A DNA stretch of 50,011 bases from an uncultured Bacteroidia bacterium (GCA_903907075.1 CAIVMQ010000028.1:1-50011); one strand, 5' to 3'. Counted from the stretch's first letter, positions 18,501-27,818 are shown. Numbers and translations are program-made. Notes: generated by a model from the letters alone, not told the origin.

Positions 18501-19001
18501 TTATTTTATCTTCACTTCAACAGCCTCTTCTAGCTGTGGAGATAAATCGGTGTGGTGATGAATCATTTTCCAATGCCCATTTTTTAACTCAAAGATGTTA
18601 GTGGCTCTATGGCTTACTCTCACGGGCTTGCCTTCGGCGGTCATATTTTCACCTACTTCAACACAAACAGAATAACCCATATTTTCACCTGCGTAAATAT
18701 GTAAGTTTTCGCAAATAACTTTTCCCCCGAGCTTCATGTCTGCTTCTTTTTTAAATTCTGCCCTTACTGCATCCCAACCTACTAAACAGCTTCCAAAAGG
18801 TCCCATATTGGTAATAGCATCATCATGTGCCCAAATTGTATTTAATGGCTCCAAATCTCCAGTAAACATTGCGTTTAGTGCTGCGTAAAACTGGTCATTG
18901 GCTTTGCGAATGTCTTGTTCTGTATTTTTTGGAGCACAGGCAGACATTGTTGAAAAAAATGCAATTACTACTGTTGCGAATAGGATAGATTTTTTCATCA
19001 T
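18501..19001 (-). CDS. SnoaL/DUF4440-like (NTF2 fold) lipoprotein, copy A
   Basis: 166 residues, lipobox TMSAC (C22) and one NTF2-like domain with the same landmarks as its neighbour (IWAHDDAITNMGPFG, VSHRATNIFELKNGHWKMIHHHTDLSPQ). The HHHTD motif and the preceding Trp are the most conserved parts of the pair and may line the pocket. The start at 19001 (MMKK) leaves 28 bases to the stop of the ABC ATPase gene, so it is probably co-transcribed with the importer. Inference: periplasm-facing or surface lipoprotein that may bind a small ligand related to the transported one. No enzyme activity can be assigned. Confidence 0.82.
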   Translation of the reverse strand: MMKKSILFATVVIAFFSTMSACAPKNTEQDIRKANDQFYAALNAMFTGDLEPLNTIWAHDDAITNMGPFGSCLVGWDAVRAEFKKEADMKLGGKVICENLHIYAGENMGYSVCVEVGENMTAEGKPVRVSHRATNIFELKNGHWKMIHHHTDLSPQLEEAVEVKIK

Positions 19002-19029
19002 AATTTAAATTTAATGGTAAATATACATC

Positions 19030-20040
19030 TTAAATGGTATTTAGATATCGACAAAGTGAAAAGAGGGAGTCAAATTCTTCCTCATGCGATAAGGTGCAAA
19101 CGGACCAAGTTGGATAATTTACGGTAATATGTATTAACGCATTTTCAGCGTTTTCTGCCTGTGTAAAACCATTTCGTGCGAGTGCCTTTATGGTCCAAGC
19201 TAATGCCAACCCTTCACCAACAAGAAAAGCCTCTTTCCCCTTTATTCTGGGAATTCTGAAATCCCCAAGTTGTTGGTCAAAATAAAGGGTATTGTTTTGA
19301 AATAGACGGTTTAAATTTTTATTCAGGATCAAATCCTCGGGTGCTCCTTGTTCAACACTATCGTTGAGCATTAACCATAACTTATCGGACTCTGCAATAG
19401 CTGTAGTTAGGTCGTGTGTCGAGAATAAGATCGTTTTTCCTTTTTCGTGAGCTAATCGATGCAGCAGATGTACAATTTCATATTTATTCGAGAGATCGAG
19501 ATATGCAGTGGGTTCATCGAGTATGATAAGCTGGGTGTCTTGGGCTAATGTTCTGGCAATCATTACTTTTTGTCGCTCCCCATCAGAGAGGTGATCGATC
19601 ATTCGATATTCAAATCCGCTAAGACCAACAGCTTTTATCGCCTCTTCAATTAGCGTACGGTCTTGGTCAACTAATTTCCCAAACCAATTGGTATGTGGAA
19701 ATCGCCCTAACGATACCAGATCAAAAACGGTAAGGTTAGAAACCCGGATTATTTCTGTTGAGACAAAACTCATCAATAAGGCAAGTTCTTTTTCTGTGTA
19801 ACTAACAATTTGTTTTCCACAGATTCGTAATTCACCTTGTATGGGTTGCTGAAATCCGGCAATTGTTTTTAACAAGGTACTCTTACCAATTCCATTTTCT
19901 CCTATTAATGCAACAAGTTCACCCGAATGTGCCGAAGCTGATATTTCAGATTTTACTATTTTACTTGTTTTTCTATCCGATCGATATCCAATCGAAAGAT
20001 TATCTAACGAGATTATTTTTGTTGGTTCTCCGGGTTTCAT
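19030..20040 (-). CDS. ATP-binding subunit of a FecCD-type (iron/heme/cobalamin) ABC importer, with C-terminal extension
   Basis: 336 residues. Walker A GENGIGKSTLL (47-57), a signature reading LSDGERQKVMIART, Walker B LIILDEPTAYLD and the H-loop STHDL are all present, so it should be an active ATPase of the FecE/FhuC/BtuD type. The ABC core ends near residue 255. The remaining 80 residues (LVGEGLALAWTIKALARNGF and on) form an extension absent from E. coli FecE or BtuD, possibly regulatory. The start codon overlaps the end of the permease gene by 4 bases (ATGA), typical of translational coupling. The substrate cannot be read from this subunit. Confidence 0.9.
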   Translation of the reverse strand: MKPGEPTKIISLDNLSIGYRSDRKTSKIVKSEISASAHSGELVALIGENGIGKSTLLKTIAGFQQPIQGELRICGKQIVSYTEKELALLMSFVSTEIIRVSNLTVFDLVSLGRFPHTNWFGKLVDQDRTLIEEAIKAVGLSGFEYRMIDHLSDGERQKVMIARTLAQDTQLIILDEPTAYLDLSNKYEIVHLLHRLAHEKGKTILFSTHDLTTAIAESDKLWLMLNDSVEQGAPEDLILNKNLNRLFQNNTLYFDQQLGDFRIPRIKGKEAFLVGEGLALAWTIKALARNGFTQAENAENALIHITVNYPTWSVCTLSHEEEFDSLFSLCRYLNTI

Positions 20041-21095
20041 AATCTGTTGTTATTTTTATTTTTGATTATAATCCAGATTACAATAGGAATTCCCAGCAAG
20101 GCGGTAACGGAGTTTATTGGAAGTGTTTTTTCACTCCCTGGTAGTTGTGAGAAAATATCACTGATTAGCATCATCAAAGCACCTATTAGGATTGAGCAGG
20201 GGATCAGAAGGCTGTGCTTTGCTGTTCTTAGTGACATTCTTGCGATGTGAGGCACTGCAATCCCAATAAACCCAATGGGTCCGCAAAAGGCTGTTATGCT
20301 TCCGGCTAGAATTGCAGTGGAGAGAAATACCAGCATACGGGCAAATCTAATATTCATCCCCATGGTTTGGGCATAATTCTCACCTAATAAAAAAGCATCA
20401 AGAAACTTAGACGATAGAAAGGCAATGAGAATTCCGATGAGGACTGAAGGGAGCAATACGGCCAACTGAAGATTTGTAACACTCCCCAAGCTTCCCATTG
20501 TCCAGATAACAAAAGATTTTAAGGTCGATTCATCACTGAAATATTGCAGGATATTAACTATTGAGAAGATTCCACTAGAGATAAGGATTCCCAGGATCAG
20601 GATCGTCATAATCTCTTTAACTTTAGTCGCTATTAACATTATTAAAAGGAGTATTAATCCTGATCCGACCCATGCTGCTGCGACGATACCCCACGAGCTG
20701 GCGTAGGTGACCATTGTTCCGCCGAGTAATCCCCCTGTACCAAGAACCAGCAGTGCCACTCCGAGGCTGGCACCTGAACTAACACCCAGTATATCTGGCC
20801 CTGCTAAAGGATTTCGGAACACTGTCTGCATTTGCAGTCCTGCCACAGATAATGCAGCCCCAGTAAGAATAGCCGTTATGGCTTTGGGTATTCTGAAGTT
20901 ATTAATAATTAATAAAACCTGACTGTCCGAATTTTCAGATCTGAAAATTGCTTTTAGAATTTCAGCAGCTGAAATGTAATAGGAGCCGATCAGTAAGTCT
21001 AGGAGAAAAAATAGCGGAACAAGCAGTGAAAAAAGGAGAAGTACCCGAAATTCCCGGGTGGCATATGTGTTCGTATTTAATTCAATTTTTCCCAC
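20037..21095 (-). CDS. FecCD-family permease of the same ABC importer
   Basis: 352 residues with about ten membrane segments. FecCD landmarks: FRIPKAITAILTGAALSVAGLQMQTVFRNPLAGPDILGVSSGASLG near 70-115 (given in parts: LAGPDILGVSSGASLG), and the cytoplasmic coupling region FCGPIGFIGIAVPHIAR near 270. The start is GTG at 21095; its G is shared with the TAG stop of the binding-protein gene, and no nearby ATG fits. Known: this family imports ferric siderophores, heme or vitamin B12 across the inner membrane. Middle gene of a tightly overlapping trio. Confidence 0.93.
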   Translation of the reverse strand: MGKIELNTNTYATREFRVLLLFSLLVPLFFLLDLLIGSYYISAAEILKAIFRSENSDSQVLLIINNFRIPKAITAILTGAALSVAGLQMQTVFRNPLAGPDILGVSSGASLGVALLVLGTGGLLGGTMVTYASSWGIVAAAWVGSGLILLLIMLIATKVKEIMTILILGILISSGIFSIVNILQYFSDESTLKSFVIWTMGSLGSVTNLQLAVLLPSVLIGILIAFLSSKFLDAFLLGENYAQTMGMNIRFARMLVFLSTAILAGSITAFCGPIGFIGIAVPHIARMSLRTAKHSLLIPCSILIGALMMLISDIFSQLPGSEKTLPINSVTALLGIPIVIWIIIKNKNNNRL

Positions 21096-22249
21096 TAATT
21101 GTTTAATCTTTTATAAAAGTTAAAATGTTGCACGCTATTACATTCAGGATGAATTATTTTTATTAAATCTGATAAAATAAGATCAGGTCTGACAACGCCC
21201 AATTCCCAATAGTCGTTTCCCCCTTCGGGTCCAAGGCGTAAATTGTTGTTAAATATAGCTTTTTTTTGTAGCTGAGGAAAGGCGGTAAAACGGCTGTCAG
21301 TGGCGATAATATCCTGAATACTATTGGCGGACCCGCAATTTAGCCAGTAATCAGCTTTTGCTGACCGCACAACAACTTCTTCTAGTGATACAACAAATGC
21401 TTCGCGTGATGAATTTTCCTTCCATAGATATTCTCCTCCTGCATCACTTATCAATGCTGCTAAATTTGAATGGCCCCCTGCCATCCACCAGGCATCTTTA
21501 AATGGGAGTCCAGTTAAAATAACTGGATGTGTTGTTACCGTTGATACTCTTTGAGTAAGTGCATTATAACTTTTTGCTGTCTTTTCAAAATAGGCAGCTG
21601 CTTGTTGATCTTTATTATAAAATGTTCCAATAAACTTAATCCATTCGGCTTTGGCTAAGGGTGTCTCTTCGAGGTATTCCCCATTTAGGATAACGGGTAA
21701 TCCCAAATCCTTGAGTTTATTCATAAATCCGGTTACATCACCACTTACCCCATAAGCGATAATCAAATCGGGTTTCAAGCTCAGAATTAACTCGTAATTA
21801 ATCCCCTGATCATAACCAATGTCAACGATTTGTTTCGTGCTTACTCTTTGTCTGACTGTGGAGTCGGAAGCATAGCCGGAGCCAGATAATGCTACAACTG
21901 AAGGTATTTCCTGTAATGCGCTAATAAAACCAATATGCGATGTAGAGAGGCAAATTACTCGTGAAACTGGTGTCCTGATTATTTTTTTCCCCACTAATTC
22001 AATTGGGATATCCTTTTTTCGATCAACCAGATAATAATCAAAGCTAACGCCGTAGGATTTTTGCCAAGGATCTATAACGGTAACCTTTAGGTAGGTGTCA
22101 TATTTAGTAATTTTAAATCCTTTTGCATATTCAATAAGTAAAGCTGTTTGAGCGACTAATTTTTCCTTTCTCTTTGTAGGAGGTGTCGCACAGCTTATTA
22201 GACTAATACTTAAAATTAAGATTAAATAAATAGGTAATTTGAAGATCAT
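21095..22249 (-). CDS. Substrate-binding lipoprotein of the FecCD-type importer
   Basis: 384 residues. Signal peptide with lipobox LISC (C20). A class III periplasmic binding fold follows: TPVSRVICLSTSHIGFISAL, a first lobe with LKPDLIIAYG, a long connecting helix, and a second lobe with a DAWWMAGG segment and YWLNCG. Such proteins (FecB, BtuF, HmuT types) deliver iron chelates, heme or cobalamin to the permease. The first 80 residues are longer than in BtuF. I see no cobalamin riboswitch upstream, which weakens the B12 option. The gap to the protease gene is only 34 bases. Confidence 0.9.
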   Translation of the reverse strand: MIFKLPIYLILILSISLISCATPPTKRKEKLVAQTALLIEYAKGFKITKYDTYLKVTVIDPWQKSYGVSFDYYLVDRKKDIPIELVGKKIIRTPVSRVICLSTSHIGFISALQEIPSVVALSGSGYASDSTVRQRVSTKQIVDIGYDQGINYELILSLKPDLIIAYGVSGDVTGFMNKLKDLGLPVILNGEYLEETPLAKAEWIKFIGTFYNKDQQAAAYFEKTAKSYNALTQRVSTVTTHPVILTGLPFKDAWWMAGGHSNLAALISDAGGEYLWKENSSREAFVVSLEEVVVRSAKADYWLNCGSANSIQDIIATDSRFTAFPQLQKKAIFNNNLRLGPEGGNDYWELGVVRPDLILSDLIKIIHPECNSVQHFNFYKRLNN

Positions 22250-22283
22250 TTCTGTTAGTCTTGATAGGTATTAAACCGAAAGT

Positions 22284-24503
22284 TTACCTGGGGTAATTTA
22301 CCTGAAACTTGATAACTTGCCTGGTGTTGATTGTTTCAACTGTTAGGAAATAGAGGCCGGTAGCTAAATGTCCCGGAGACACATTGATTGGAGAGTCTTT
22401 AGGAAGATCTTTTTGAGTCTCATACAATTTTCGACCAATAATATCGTAAAGATTTATTGTGGCAGCTTTTACCTCTTCCCCTGTATTTTCTAACAGTAAA
22501 TAGTCATTAAAACCCAAATTTTGCTTAATTCTTATATTATTCTTAGTATAGATTACCGCATTGTCAGGAACAGTAGGGTCAGTATTCGCTGCTAATGTGT
22601 TTTCACAGCTTGTTGTATTAATGAGCAACGAAGTGGATACTCCCAGTTCAGGAATTGAATAAAAGGGTTTCCAACTATTGCTTTCTTTGGCAAAAGCAAA
22701 GTTTTTGCTTGATAGTGTTCGATTAGGTGTGGTATAAAGAGCAAAGGTATCTGCAGGGTTTGAATAGTTAATATCAAAACCAATAAAGTAATGGTTTTGA
22801 AGTATAAGTGGAGTAGGGAGTTCGATGTAATTCATTTTCTTACTGCTCATTAAACTGAAGGGTACATCCATGGCAATAAGTTCATTTCCGGGTAGCCCTG
22901 TAGCAGTAACTTCGTCGTACACTTTAACAACTATTTTGCTGTATTTATTCGATACAGTTGAAGATACTTTAGCCACTCCCAAAGCTATAGCCGATAAGGT
23001 ATTCTGAGTTGTCTTGGTGAATTTTTCGGCATAACTAGATAGTTTAATAGTGTTATGACCTGAGATGTATCCACCTAATTTATTGGGTATTCGATAAAGT
23101 GTATCTTTCTCTCCAACCGAGGTATTGGTAAATAGGGCACAAGAATTTGTCTCGTCAAAAGGGGCAAGTCCTTGGATTTCTGGTACATTTGAATTAATCG
23201 GATCAAGCCAAAATTTTAATTGTTTGCTGCTTGTTTTTTCAAAATCCCATTGCTTGTTAAACATGGCAAAGATATCGTTCGTTGGATCCGCGCAGGTTGA
23301 TGATCCTCCTGTAAGAGTTCCGATAACTAATCTATTTTGATTAAATAATGGACCACCAGAAGATCCCCCTTCTGTAGATCCAATTTCCCATTTTCCAATA
23401 ATCCAGAAGCTATTTAGTGCAAAATCACTTGTGAAACTTCCTATCGTTGGAGCGTTAAGATCACGGGTGAGCTTCTTTACATCACCACTAGGATGGGTTA
23501 TCGAGGTTGATGCAGTAGGAATAACCGAGGAGTGGTTCCATCCGGCATAATATGGTCTGAAGGTTGCCGGAGGTGTAGACTCTAGTTGCACCAATGAAAA
23601 ATCGAGTGAGTCTGATCGTGCCTTTAGAAAACCACCTGTGAGTGTCTGATCGACATAACCGTTGATACTGCTTTTTCCATTTTTACCATCTCCACATGCC
23701 GGACTCTCATAATTAAAACAAAATACCGTATGCTGAGCATCTAATTGATTCGTGATACAGTGCCCTGCTGTTAAAAGATAGGGTGTTTTATCCTGGCTCG
23801 TATTGTTGAGTAAGGTGCCTGTACAAAGGGTTTCACCATTGATTAACAAACAAACAACTGCCTGCTTCTCATTAAGAAAGTCCTTCGCATCAGGACAATA
23901 TACATCTAAATTACAAAGGCCCGATTCTCCCAAAGGCCGACTTCCAAAAGCGTTCTTATAATCGTGATTAATTTTCTGTATATGTAGTTGCCCGGTTACA
24001 GAAGCAGATAGAGGCTCATTATATTCCACAATGAGTTTATCTCCTGAAATAGGATAAGTAGCAAAGTGCCCCGATGACTGCTCGCTACCCGAAGTAAAGG
24101 CTCCAAGGACTTTTGAATGGTCTATACTGTAAATAAAAAGCGATGCCCCTTGCGGTATAATCATCTTATCGAAAATAAGGTTGAGTGACCAGGCCCCTCT
24201 GGAACGTAAGCCAACTCTCCAGATTCTCATCTCATTCTCTGTTATCCACACTCCTGATTGTTCCGGCGAGATATCGACAACGAAACTTTTAGCAAAATGA
24301 TAATTCTTAAGATGTCTTGGATCTATCTGTTCCTCCTTTAAGAGTTGGTTGTTATCCACTGGTTCCATATCGATTACCGGAATCTGAATGGCTGCTTTTT
24401 TGATTAAATCAAATGAAGCAGGTGAGCCTCCAAAAGATAATTGTCCAGTGCTTGGCAGAACCATTAATAATAACCCGATGATAAGGAGGAGATAGCGCAA
24501 CAT
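22284..24503 (-). CDS. Secreted lysyl-endopeptidase-like serine protease with T9SS sorting domain
   Basis: 739 residues. Signal peptide (1-20, STGQ). An N-terminal propeptide-like beta region (to about 195) is followed by a chymotrypsin-fold domain with the triad H248 (LLTAGHC), D301 (SLDFSLV) and S382 (GSSGGPL). Paired cysteines (for example C197, C203, C227, C249) resemble the Achromobacter lysyl endopeptidase type. A beta region follows (about 450-630), and the last 75 residues form a type A T9SS sorting domain (INLYDIIGRKLYE, LATGLYFLTVET, VIKFQV). Known: such domains direct export across the outer membrane by T9SS. First gene of an operon that continues with an iron/heme/B12-type importer; a role in freeing ligand from host or prey protein is inference. 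Confidence 0.9.
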   Translation of the reverse strand: MLRYLLLIIGLLLMVLPSTGQLSFGGSPASFDLIKKAAIQIPVIDMEPVDNNQLLKEEQIDPRHLKNYHFAKSFVVDISPEQSGVWITENEMRIWRVGLRSRGAWSLNLIFDKMIIPQGASLFIYSIDHSKVLGAFTSGSEQSSGHFATYPISGDKLIVEYNEPLSASVTGQLHIQKINHDYKNAFGSRPLGESGLCNLDVYCPDAKDFLNEKQAVVCLLINGETLCTGTLLNNTSQDKTPYLLTAGHCITNQLDAQHTVFCFNYESPACGDGKNGKSSINGYVDQTLTGGFLKARSDSLDFSLVQLESTPPATFRPYYAGWNHSSVIPTASTSITHPSGDVKKLTRDLNAPTIGSFTSDFALNSFWIIGKWEIGSTEGGSSGGPLFNQNRLVIGTLTGGSSTCADPTNDIFAMFNKQWDFEKTSSKQLKFWLDPINSNVPEIQGLAPFDETNSCALFTNTSVGEKDTLYRIPNKLGGYISGHNTIKLSSYAEKFTKTTQNTLSAIALGVAKVSSTVSNKYSKIVVKVYDEVTATGLPGNELIAMDVPFSLMSSKKMNYIELPTPLILQNHYFIGFDINYSNPADTFALYTTPNRTLSSKNFAFAKESNSWKPFYSIPELGVSTSLLINTTSCENTLAANTDPTVPDNAVIYTKNNIRIKQNLGFNDYLLLENTGEEVKAATINLYDIIGRKLYETQKDLPKDSPINVSPGHLATGLYFLTVETINTRQVIKFQVNYPR

Positions 24504-24576
24504 ATTGGTTTTTAAATTTCGCGTAAAGATAGCTTATCCCTTTATTTTTTGGCACTAATTACTCCACAATTGAAAC

Positions 24577-24589
24577 CTGATAGTATCAG
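24577..24589. promoter_or_regulatory. Small palindrome upstream of the protease-importer operon (possible operator)
   Basis: CTGATAGTATCAG is a perfect inverted repeat (6-base arms, 1-base centre) 74 bases upstream of the protease start. A palindrome of this size can be chance; it is listed because it lies in the only promoter-sized gap before a six-gene operon. The nearest promoter-like element on the - strand (TATCTTTA, 24531-24524) has one mismatch. Confidence 0.25.
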
Positions 24590-24722
24590 AATTTGTTAAA
24601 AGTGAGAATAATTTCGCTGGTAAAATAGTAGGGACTCATTATTTTAACCCGACTTTATTTAGTCTAATCTTTTATACTAAAAGTTTTAGCGTGAAAATAA
24701 TTAGAGATAATTATTCAAATGA

Positions 24723-25988
24723 CTACTTTCTTAATTTAAAATATCGAGTCGCATCATCCATATAACAATTCCAATCATAGAGTGTTACATCATGTTTTCC
24801 CGGTCTGATATGGTATGAAATATCGCCATTAACGGGTGTGCTAAGTTCAGGTATTTTAGTTGCTCCGAATTTAGTGGACCCTAGAAGTTCATATACCGGT
24901 GATGCATAGACACAGGCTAAAAATTCTCCCAGCGGATCTGCCCAATTATCTTCTACTGCACTGGCAACATATATTGGTCTAGGTGCAATCAATGCGAGTA
25001 GTTCATGAGAATCAACAGGTAAAGCCTGCTCATTATTCACATATTTTTTAAAATTACTACAAAACCAGTGTGGATAAGATGTCGTAATTCGTTCTACCGT
25101 CTCTCCATAGATCCGTTTCGACAATGCAGCTCCTCCGCATCCCGAGTTATTTGAAACTACCATGGCAAATCTTTTATCAGAAGCGCCTGCCCAAAGTGCT
25201 GCTTTCCCCAATCGAGAATGGCCCATGACAATAATTTTTTTGGAATCAATATCGTTGTCTTTTTCAAGGTAATCCATTATTCGTGAATAGCCCCAAGCCC
25301 ATGCAGCAATTGATCCCCATGACTTACTATCCCTTTGTGAATCAAATAACTGATGAACACCATTTTTAAATCCGTCATCAAAATCAGGATCGACATCACC
25401 GTAATAGACTGTAGCAACTCCAAAACCACGAGCGACTATCTCCTTTATTGGCCATCTTGATAGTTGTTTACCTCTGCCACTTTCTGTTGCATGATGGTCA
25501 GTTATGCCTAGTTCTTTTTTGTTTGCAACCCATGATTCAGGAATTAAAACATCGTTCTCAAGAGTTGTTGAATGATTCCCATCAAAATTATAAGAAAGAA
25601 AAACGGGGGCGTTCTTACTATTTTTGGGTAGATAGATCAACAGGGTTAGCACACATTTCTTTTCACCATTGATCAATTCAAGTCGAACCTCTTTCCTTCT
25701 TGCTAAATCCTGAAGTGCATCCGATTTTTGTGAAATCAACGTGGCCTTAACCTTCCCTTTCCATTTTGGGGTAACTCCGAATTGTTCACTTTCAAAAGTT
25801 GCATAAATTTCAGCTCTCCTTCTATTCCAATCTTTTGGGGTCTTAACTTCCCTGCCATTATTAAAGATTAGTGGATTGCCTAAGGTATAAAAGGGGATTT
25901 TTGAATCATCGTAATTTGGCTCTAATTTCTGACCATAGCTAAAATAGTGAACCGATGCAATGAATAAAATGAAGACAAGTTTTTTCAT
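24723..25988 (-). CDS. CE15 family glucuronoyl esterase-like hydrolase, secreted
   Basis: 421 residues, signal peptide (1-19, SYGQ). Alpha/beta hydrolase with the CE15 hallmarks: serine elbow VMGHSRLGKAALWAGA (S258), NNSGCGGAALSKRIYGE (conserved Cys and E295), SYPHWFC, LPVDSHELLALIAPRP, and the catalytic His in PGKHDVTLYDW (H399). Bacterial members have GHSR where fungal ones have GCSR. Known: CE15 enzymes split the ester between lignin alcohols and 4-O-methyl-glucuronic acid of xylan; broader uronate esters are also accepted. No carbohydrate-binding or T9SS domain. It stands alone with no SusC/D or xylanase nearby. Confidence 0.87.
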   Translation of the reverse strand: MKKLVFILFIASVHYFSYGQKLEPNYDDSKIPFYTLGNPLIFNNGREVKTPKDWNRRRAEIYATFESEQFGVTPKWKGKVKATLISQKSDALQDLARRKEVRLELINGEKKCVLTLLIYLPKNSKNAPVFLSYNFDGNHSTTLENDVLIPESWVANKKELGITDHHATESGRGKQLSRWPIKEIVARGFGVATVYYGDVDPDFDDGFKNGVHQLFDSQRDSKSWGSIAAWAWGYSRIMDYLEKDNDIDSKKIIVMGHSRLGKAALWAGASDKRFAMVVSNNSGCGGAALSKRIYGETVERITTSYPHWFCSNFKKYVNNEQALPVDSHELLALIAPRPIYVASAVEDNWADPLGEFLACVYASPVYELLGSTKFGATKIPELSTPVNGDISYHIRPGKHDVTLYDWNCYMDDATRYFKLRK

Positions 25989-26325
25989 GAGACTCTTTTT
26001 CGATTAAAAACCAAAATTAACCGAACAAAATTTATATCCAAGATATTAAGTGTCTAATTTCCTGTTTTATCATAAATACTTACTGTAATTTCAACTCTGG
26101 CTTCCTTTAAAGCATTTAACGATAAAACTTCTTGTAGTTGATTAATGCTAACACAAATGTAATTTAGTGCCTTTGCTTTAATTTTTTAATCTAAAAGTTC
26201 TACGATTTAATTCCCGTGAATCTTGTTTTGAACGTTTATTTTTTAGCCAAACAAAAAAACAGGTGCCAAAGGGATTAATTCCTCAGGTATCTGCCTTGTA
26301 GATTTCAAATAGGGTGAATTATTGG
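25989..26325. other. Intergenic stretch without a gene
   Basis: No convincing frame on either strand. On the - strand TACATTTG (26161-26154) matches the -7 promoter box and could serve the CE15 gene, but no TTG lies at the right distance. An imperfect hairpin near 26261-26283 with a run of U on the - strand may end the Spy-like gene transcript; it is weak. Confidence 0.4.
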
Positions 26326-26712
26326 TTAATTACGTTGTTCCATCTTTTTTTTACGCTCTTCAGCTTGTTTTTTTCGGAATGCGTCAAGCTTAACGGCTTG
26401 TTCAGCAGAGATAATACCTTTTAGTTTCTGGTCTGTTTCAGTAATCATTTTCAATCTCATTTCACGCATTTTATCGCGATCAAAGTTTCCTCCTGCTTCA
26501 CGCATCTTTGCAATAGCTAAACCTTGTTTATTCTGAGCTTCGACAACAAGGGGTGTAATCTTGTTAACCTGATCTTTTGATAACCCAAGTTCAGTAGTAA
26601 GATTATCTATTTCCCGTTGATTTCGTTCAGCAGGATTACGCTGGTCAGGTTGTGAAAAAGCTGAACCCATAGACAACACAGCTATAAACAAAACTAGTAC
26701 TAATCTTTTCAT
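26326..26712 (-). CDS. Spy/CpxP-like small periplasmic protein
   Basis: 128 residues. Signal peptide (1-20, SAFSQ), then an all-helical, charged mature part. Its first helix ends with the repeat-like segment LTTELGLSKDQVNKITPLV, and a second similar turn is IISAEQAVKLDAFRKKQ. This matches the LTxxQ layout of Spy/CpxP-type periplasmic chaperones and of heavy-metal-resistance proteins in Bacteroidota. The C-terminus is strongly basic (EERKKKMEQRN). It stands alone on the - strand between two gaps. Role in envelope stress is inference from the fold. Confidence 0.75.
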   Translation of the reverse strand: MKRLVLVLFIAVLSMGSAFSQPDQRNPAERNQREIDNLTTELGLSKDQVNKITPLVVEAQNKQGLAIAKMREAGGNFDRDKMREMRLKMITETDQKLKGIISAEQAVKLDAFRKKQAEERKKKMEQRN

Positions 26713-26861
26713 CGCTTTATTGTTTTAAATGTTTTGTTTAGATGTCATTAGTCTAAAATGGTTTAATCAGTTAGCCAATTTAATCGTTTTAATTTTTTGC
26801 CTGTAACGTTATTTTTTGAGTAGGCAACCTAAACAGGAAATAATTCGTTTGTTTTAAAATA

Positions 26862-27695
26862 TCATGGATTTAGTTTAATCCCGTCAGGTGATATAGTGAT
26901 CTGCCTTCTTTTGTATAGTGCACCCAGAGCTTGTTTAAAGGATTTCTTACTTATTCCAAAAACCCGATATACCTCCTCTGCATCACTTTTATCAGACACC
27001 GCGATAAATCCACCCTCTTTCTTTAGTTCATCCAAAATCATTTGAGTTAAAGGATCAACTTTCTCGTAACCCAATGGGTGAAGTGATAGATCTATTTTAT
27101 TATCGGTCCGTATTTTCTTTACATACCCTTTAATTTTAAGTCCCTTCGCAAGTTGTTCAAACACTTCATTTTCATAAAGTATGCCCCAATGTTTGTTATT
27201 GATAATTGCTTTATATCCAAGATCTGTTTCGCTCTCAATAATTAACTCAACTTCTTGTCCAATAGTATAGTCCGGCTCTGTTTTATCTAGAAATTTTCCT
27301 AGTTTAGCAGAGGCCACAATGCGTTGAGTATCTTGGTCAACATAGATATAAACTAGATAGGAACGCCCTTCCACCATTGTTGCTTTCTGCTCGCGGAAAG
27401 GAACTAATAGGTCTTTCATAACACCCCAATCCAGGAAAGTGCCTATTTTATTTACGGAATTCACCCGAAGCATAGCAAATTCATCCACCTGAGCATATGG
27501 TTTTTCTGTCGTAGCAACAAGTCTATCCTCTGAATCCAGGTACAAGAATATCTCAACATAATCGCCCACCTGACAATTAGCCGGGACATACCTAATAGGC
27601 ATTAATATCTCACCCTCATTGCCACCATCGAGGTATACCCCAAAATCGACCTCTTTTATAACCCTTAGGTTATTGTATTTACCAATATCAGCCAC
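26862..27695 (-). CDS. cvfB: CvfB-type S1 RNA-binding protein
   Basis: 277 residues, cytoplasmic. Three S1-like OB modules in order: about 1-62 (LRVIKEVDFGVYLDGGNEGEI), about 70-130 (VNSVNKIGTFLDWGVMKDLLVP) and about 145-210 (ETDLGYKAIINNKHWGILYE). A C-terminal winged-helix domain follows (about 218-277, VSDKSDAEEVYRVFGISKKSF). This is the full CvfB layout. Known: CvfB of Staphylococcus aureus binds RNA and affects virulence gene expression; its job in Bacteroidota is not established. It lies 123 bases after the small gene at 27819. Confidence 0.88.
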   Translation of the reverse strand: MADIGKYNNLRVIKEVDFGVYLDGGNEGEILMPIRYVPANCQVGDYVEIFLYLDSEDRLVATTEKPYAQVDEFAMLRVNSVNKIGTFLDWGVMKDLLVPFREQKATMVEGRSYLVYIYVDQDTQRIVASAKLGKFLDKTEPDYTIGQEVELIIESETDLGYKAIINNKHWGILYENEVFEQLAKGLKIKGYVKKIRTDNKIDLSLHPLGYEKVDPLTQMILDELKKEGGFIAVSDKSDAEEVYRVFGISKKSFKQALGALYKRRQITISPDGIKLNP

Positions 27696-27818
27696 TTGTT
27701 TATTTGTTTTAGCAAGAAAATTGTTGAATGTTTTAGTGCGATCACCGATCTTATATATCTAGTCTTGCTCAGTTTTACACCCATGGATATTTAGTAGCAT
27801 TAGAACTTCTCAAAACGA

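Noticed and set aside
22250-24722. Cobalamin riboswitch or Fur-type box before the ABC importer
   Set aside because: The 34-base gap before the binding-protein gene is too short for a riboswitch, and the region upstream of the protease shows no B12-box-like segment or clear iron box, only a 13-base palindrome.
15367-25988. Polysaccharide utilisation locus built around GH95 and CE15
   Set aside because: No SusC/SusD, no hybrid two-component or ECF sigma regulator gene, and the genes are separated by an unrelated operon.
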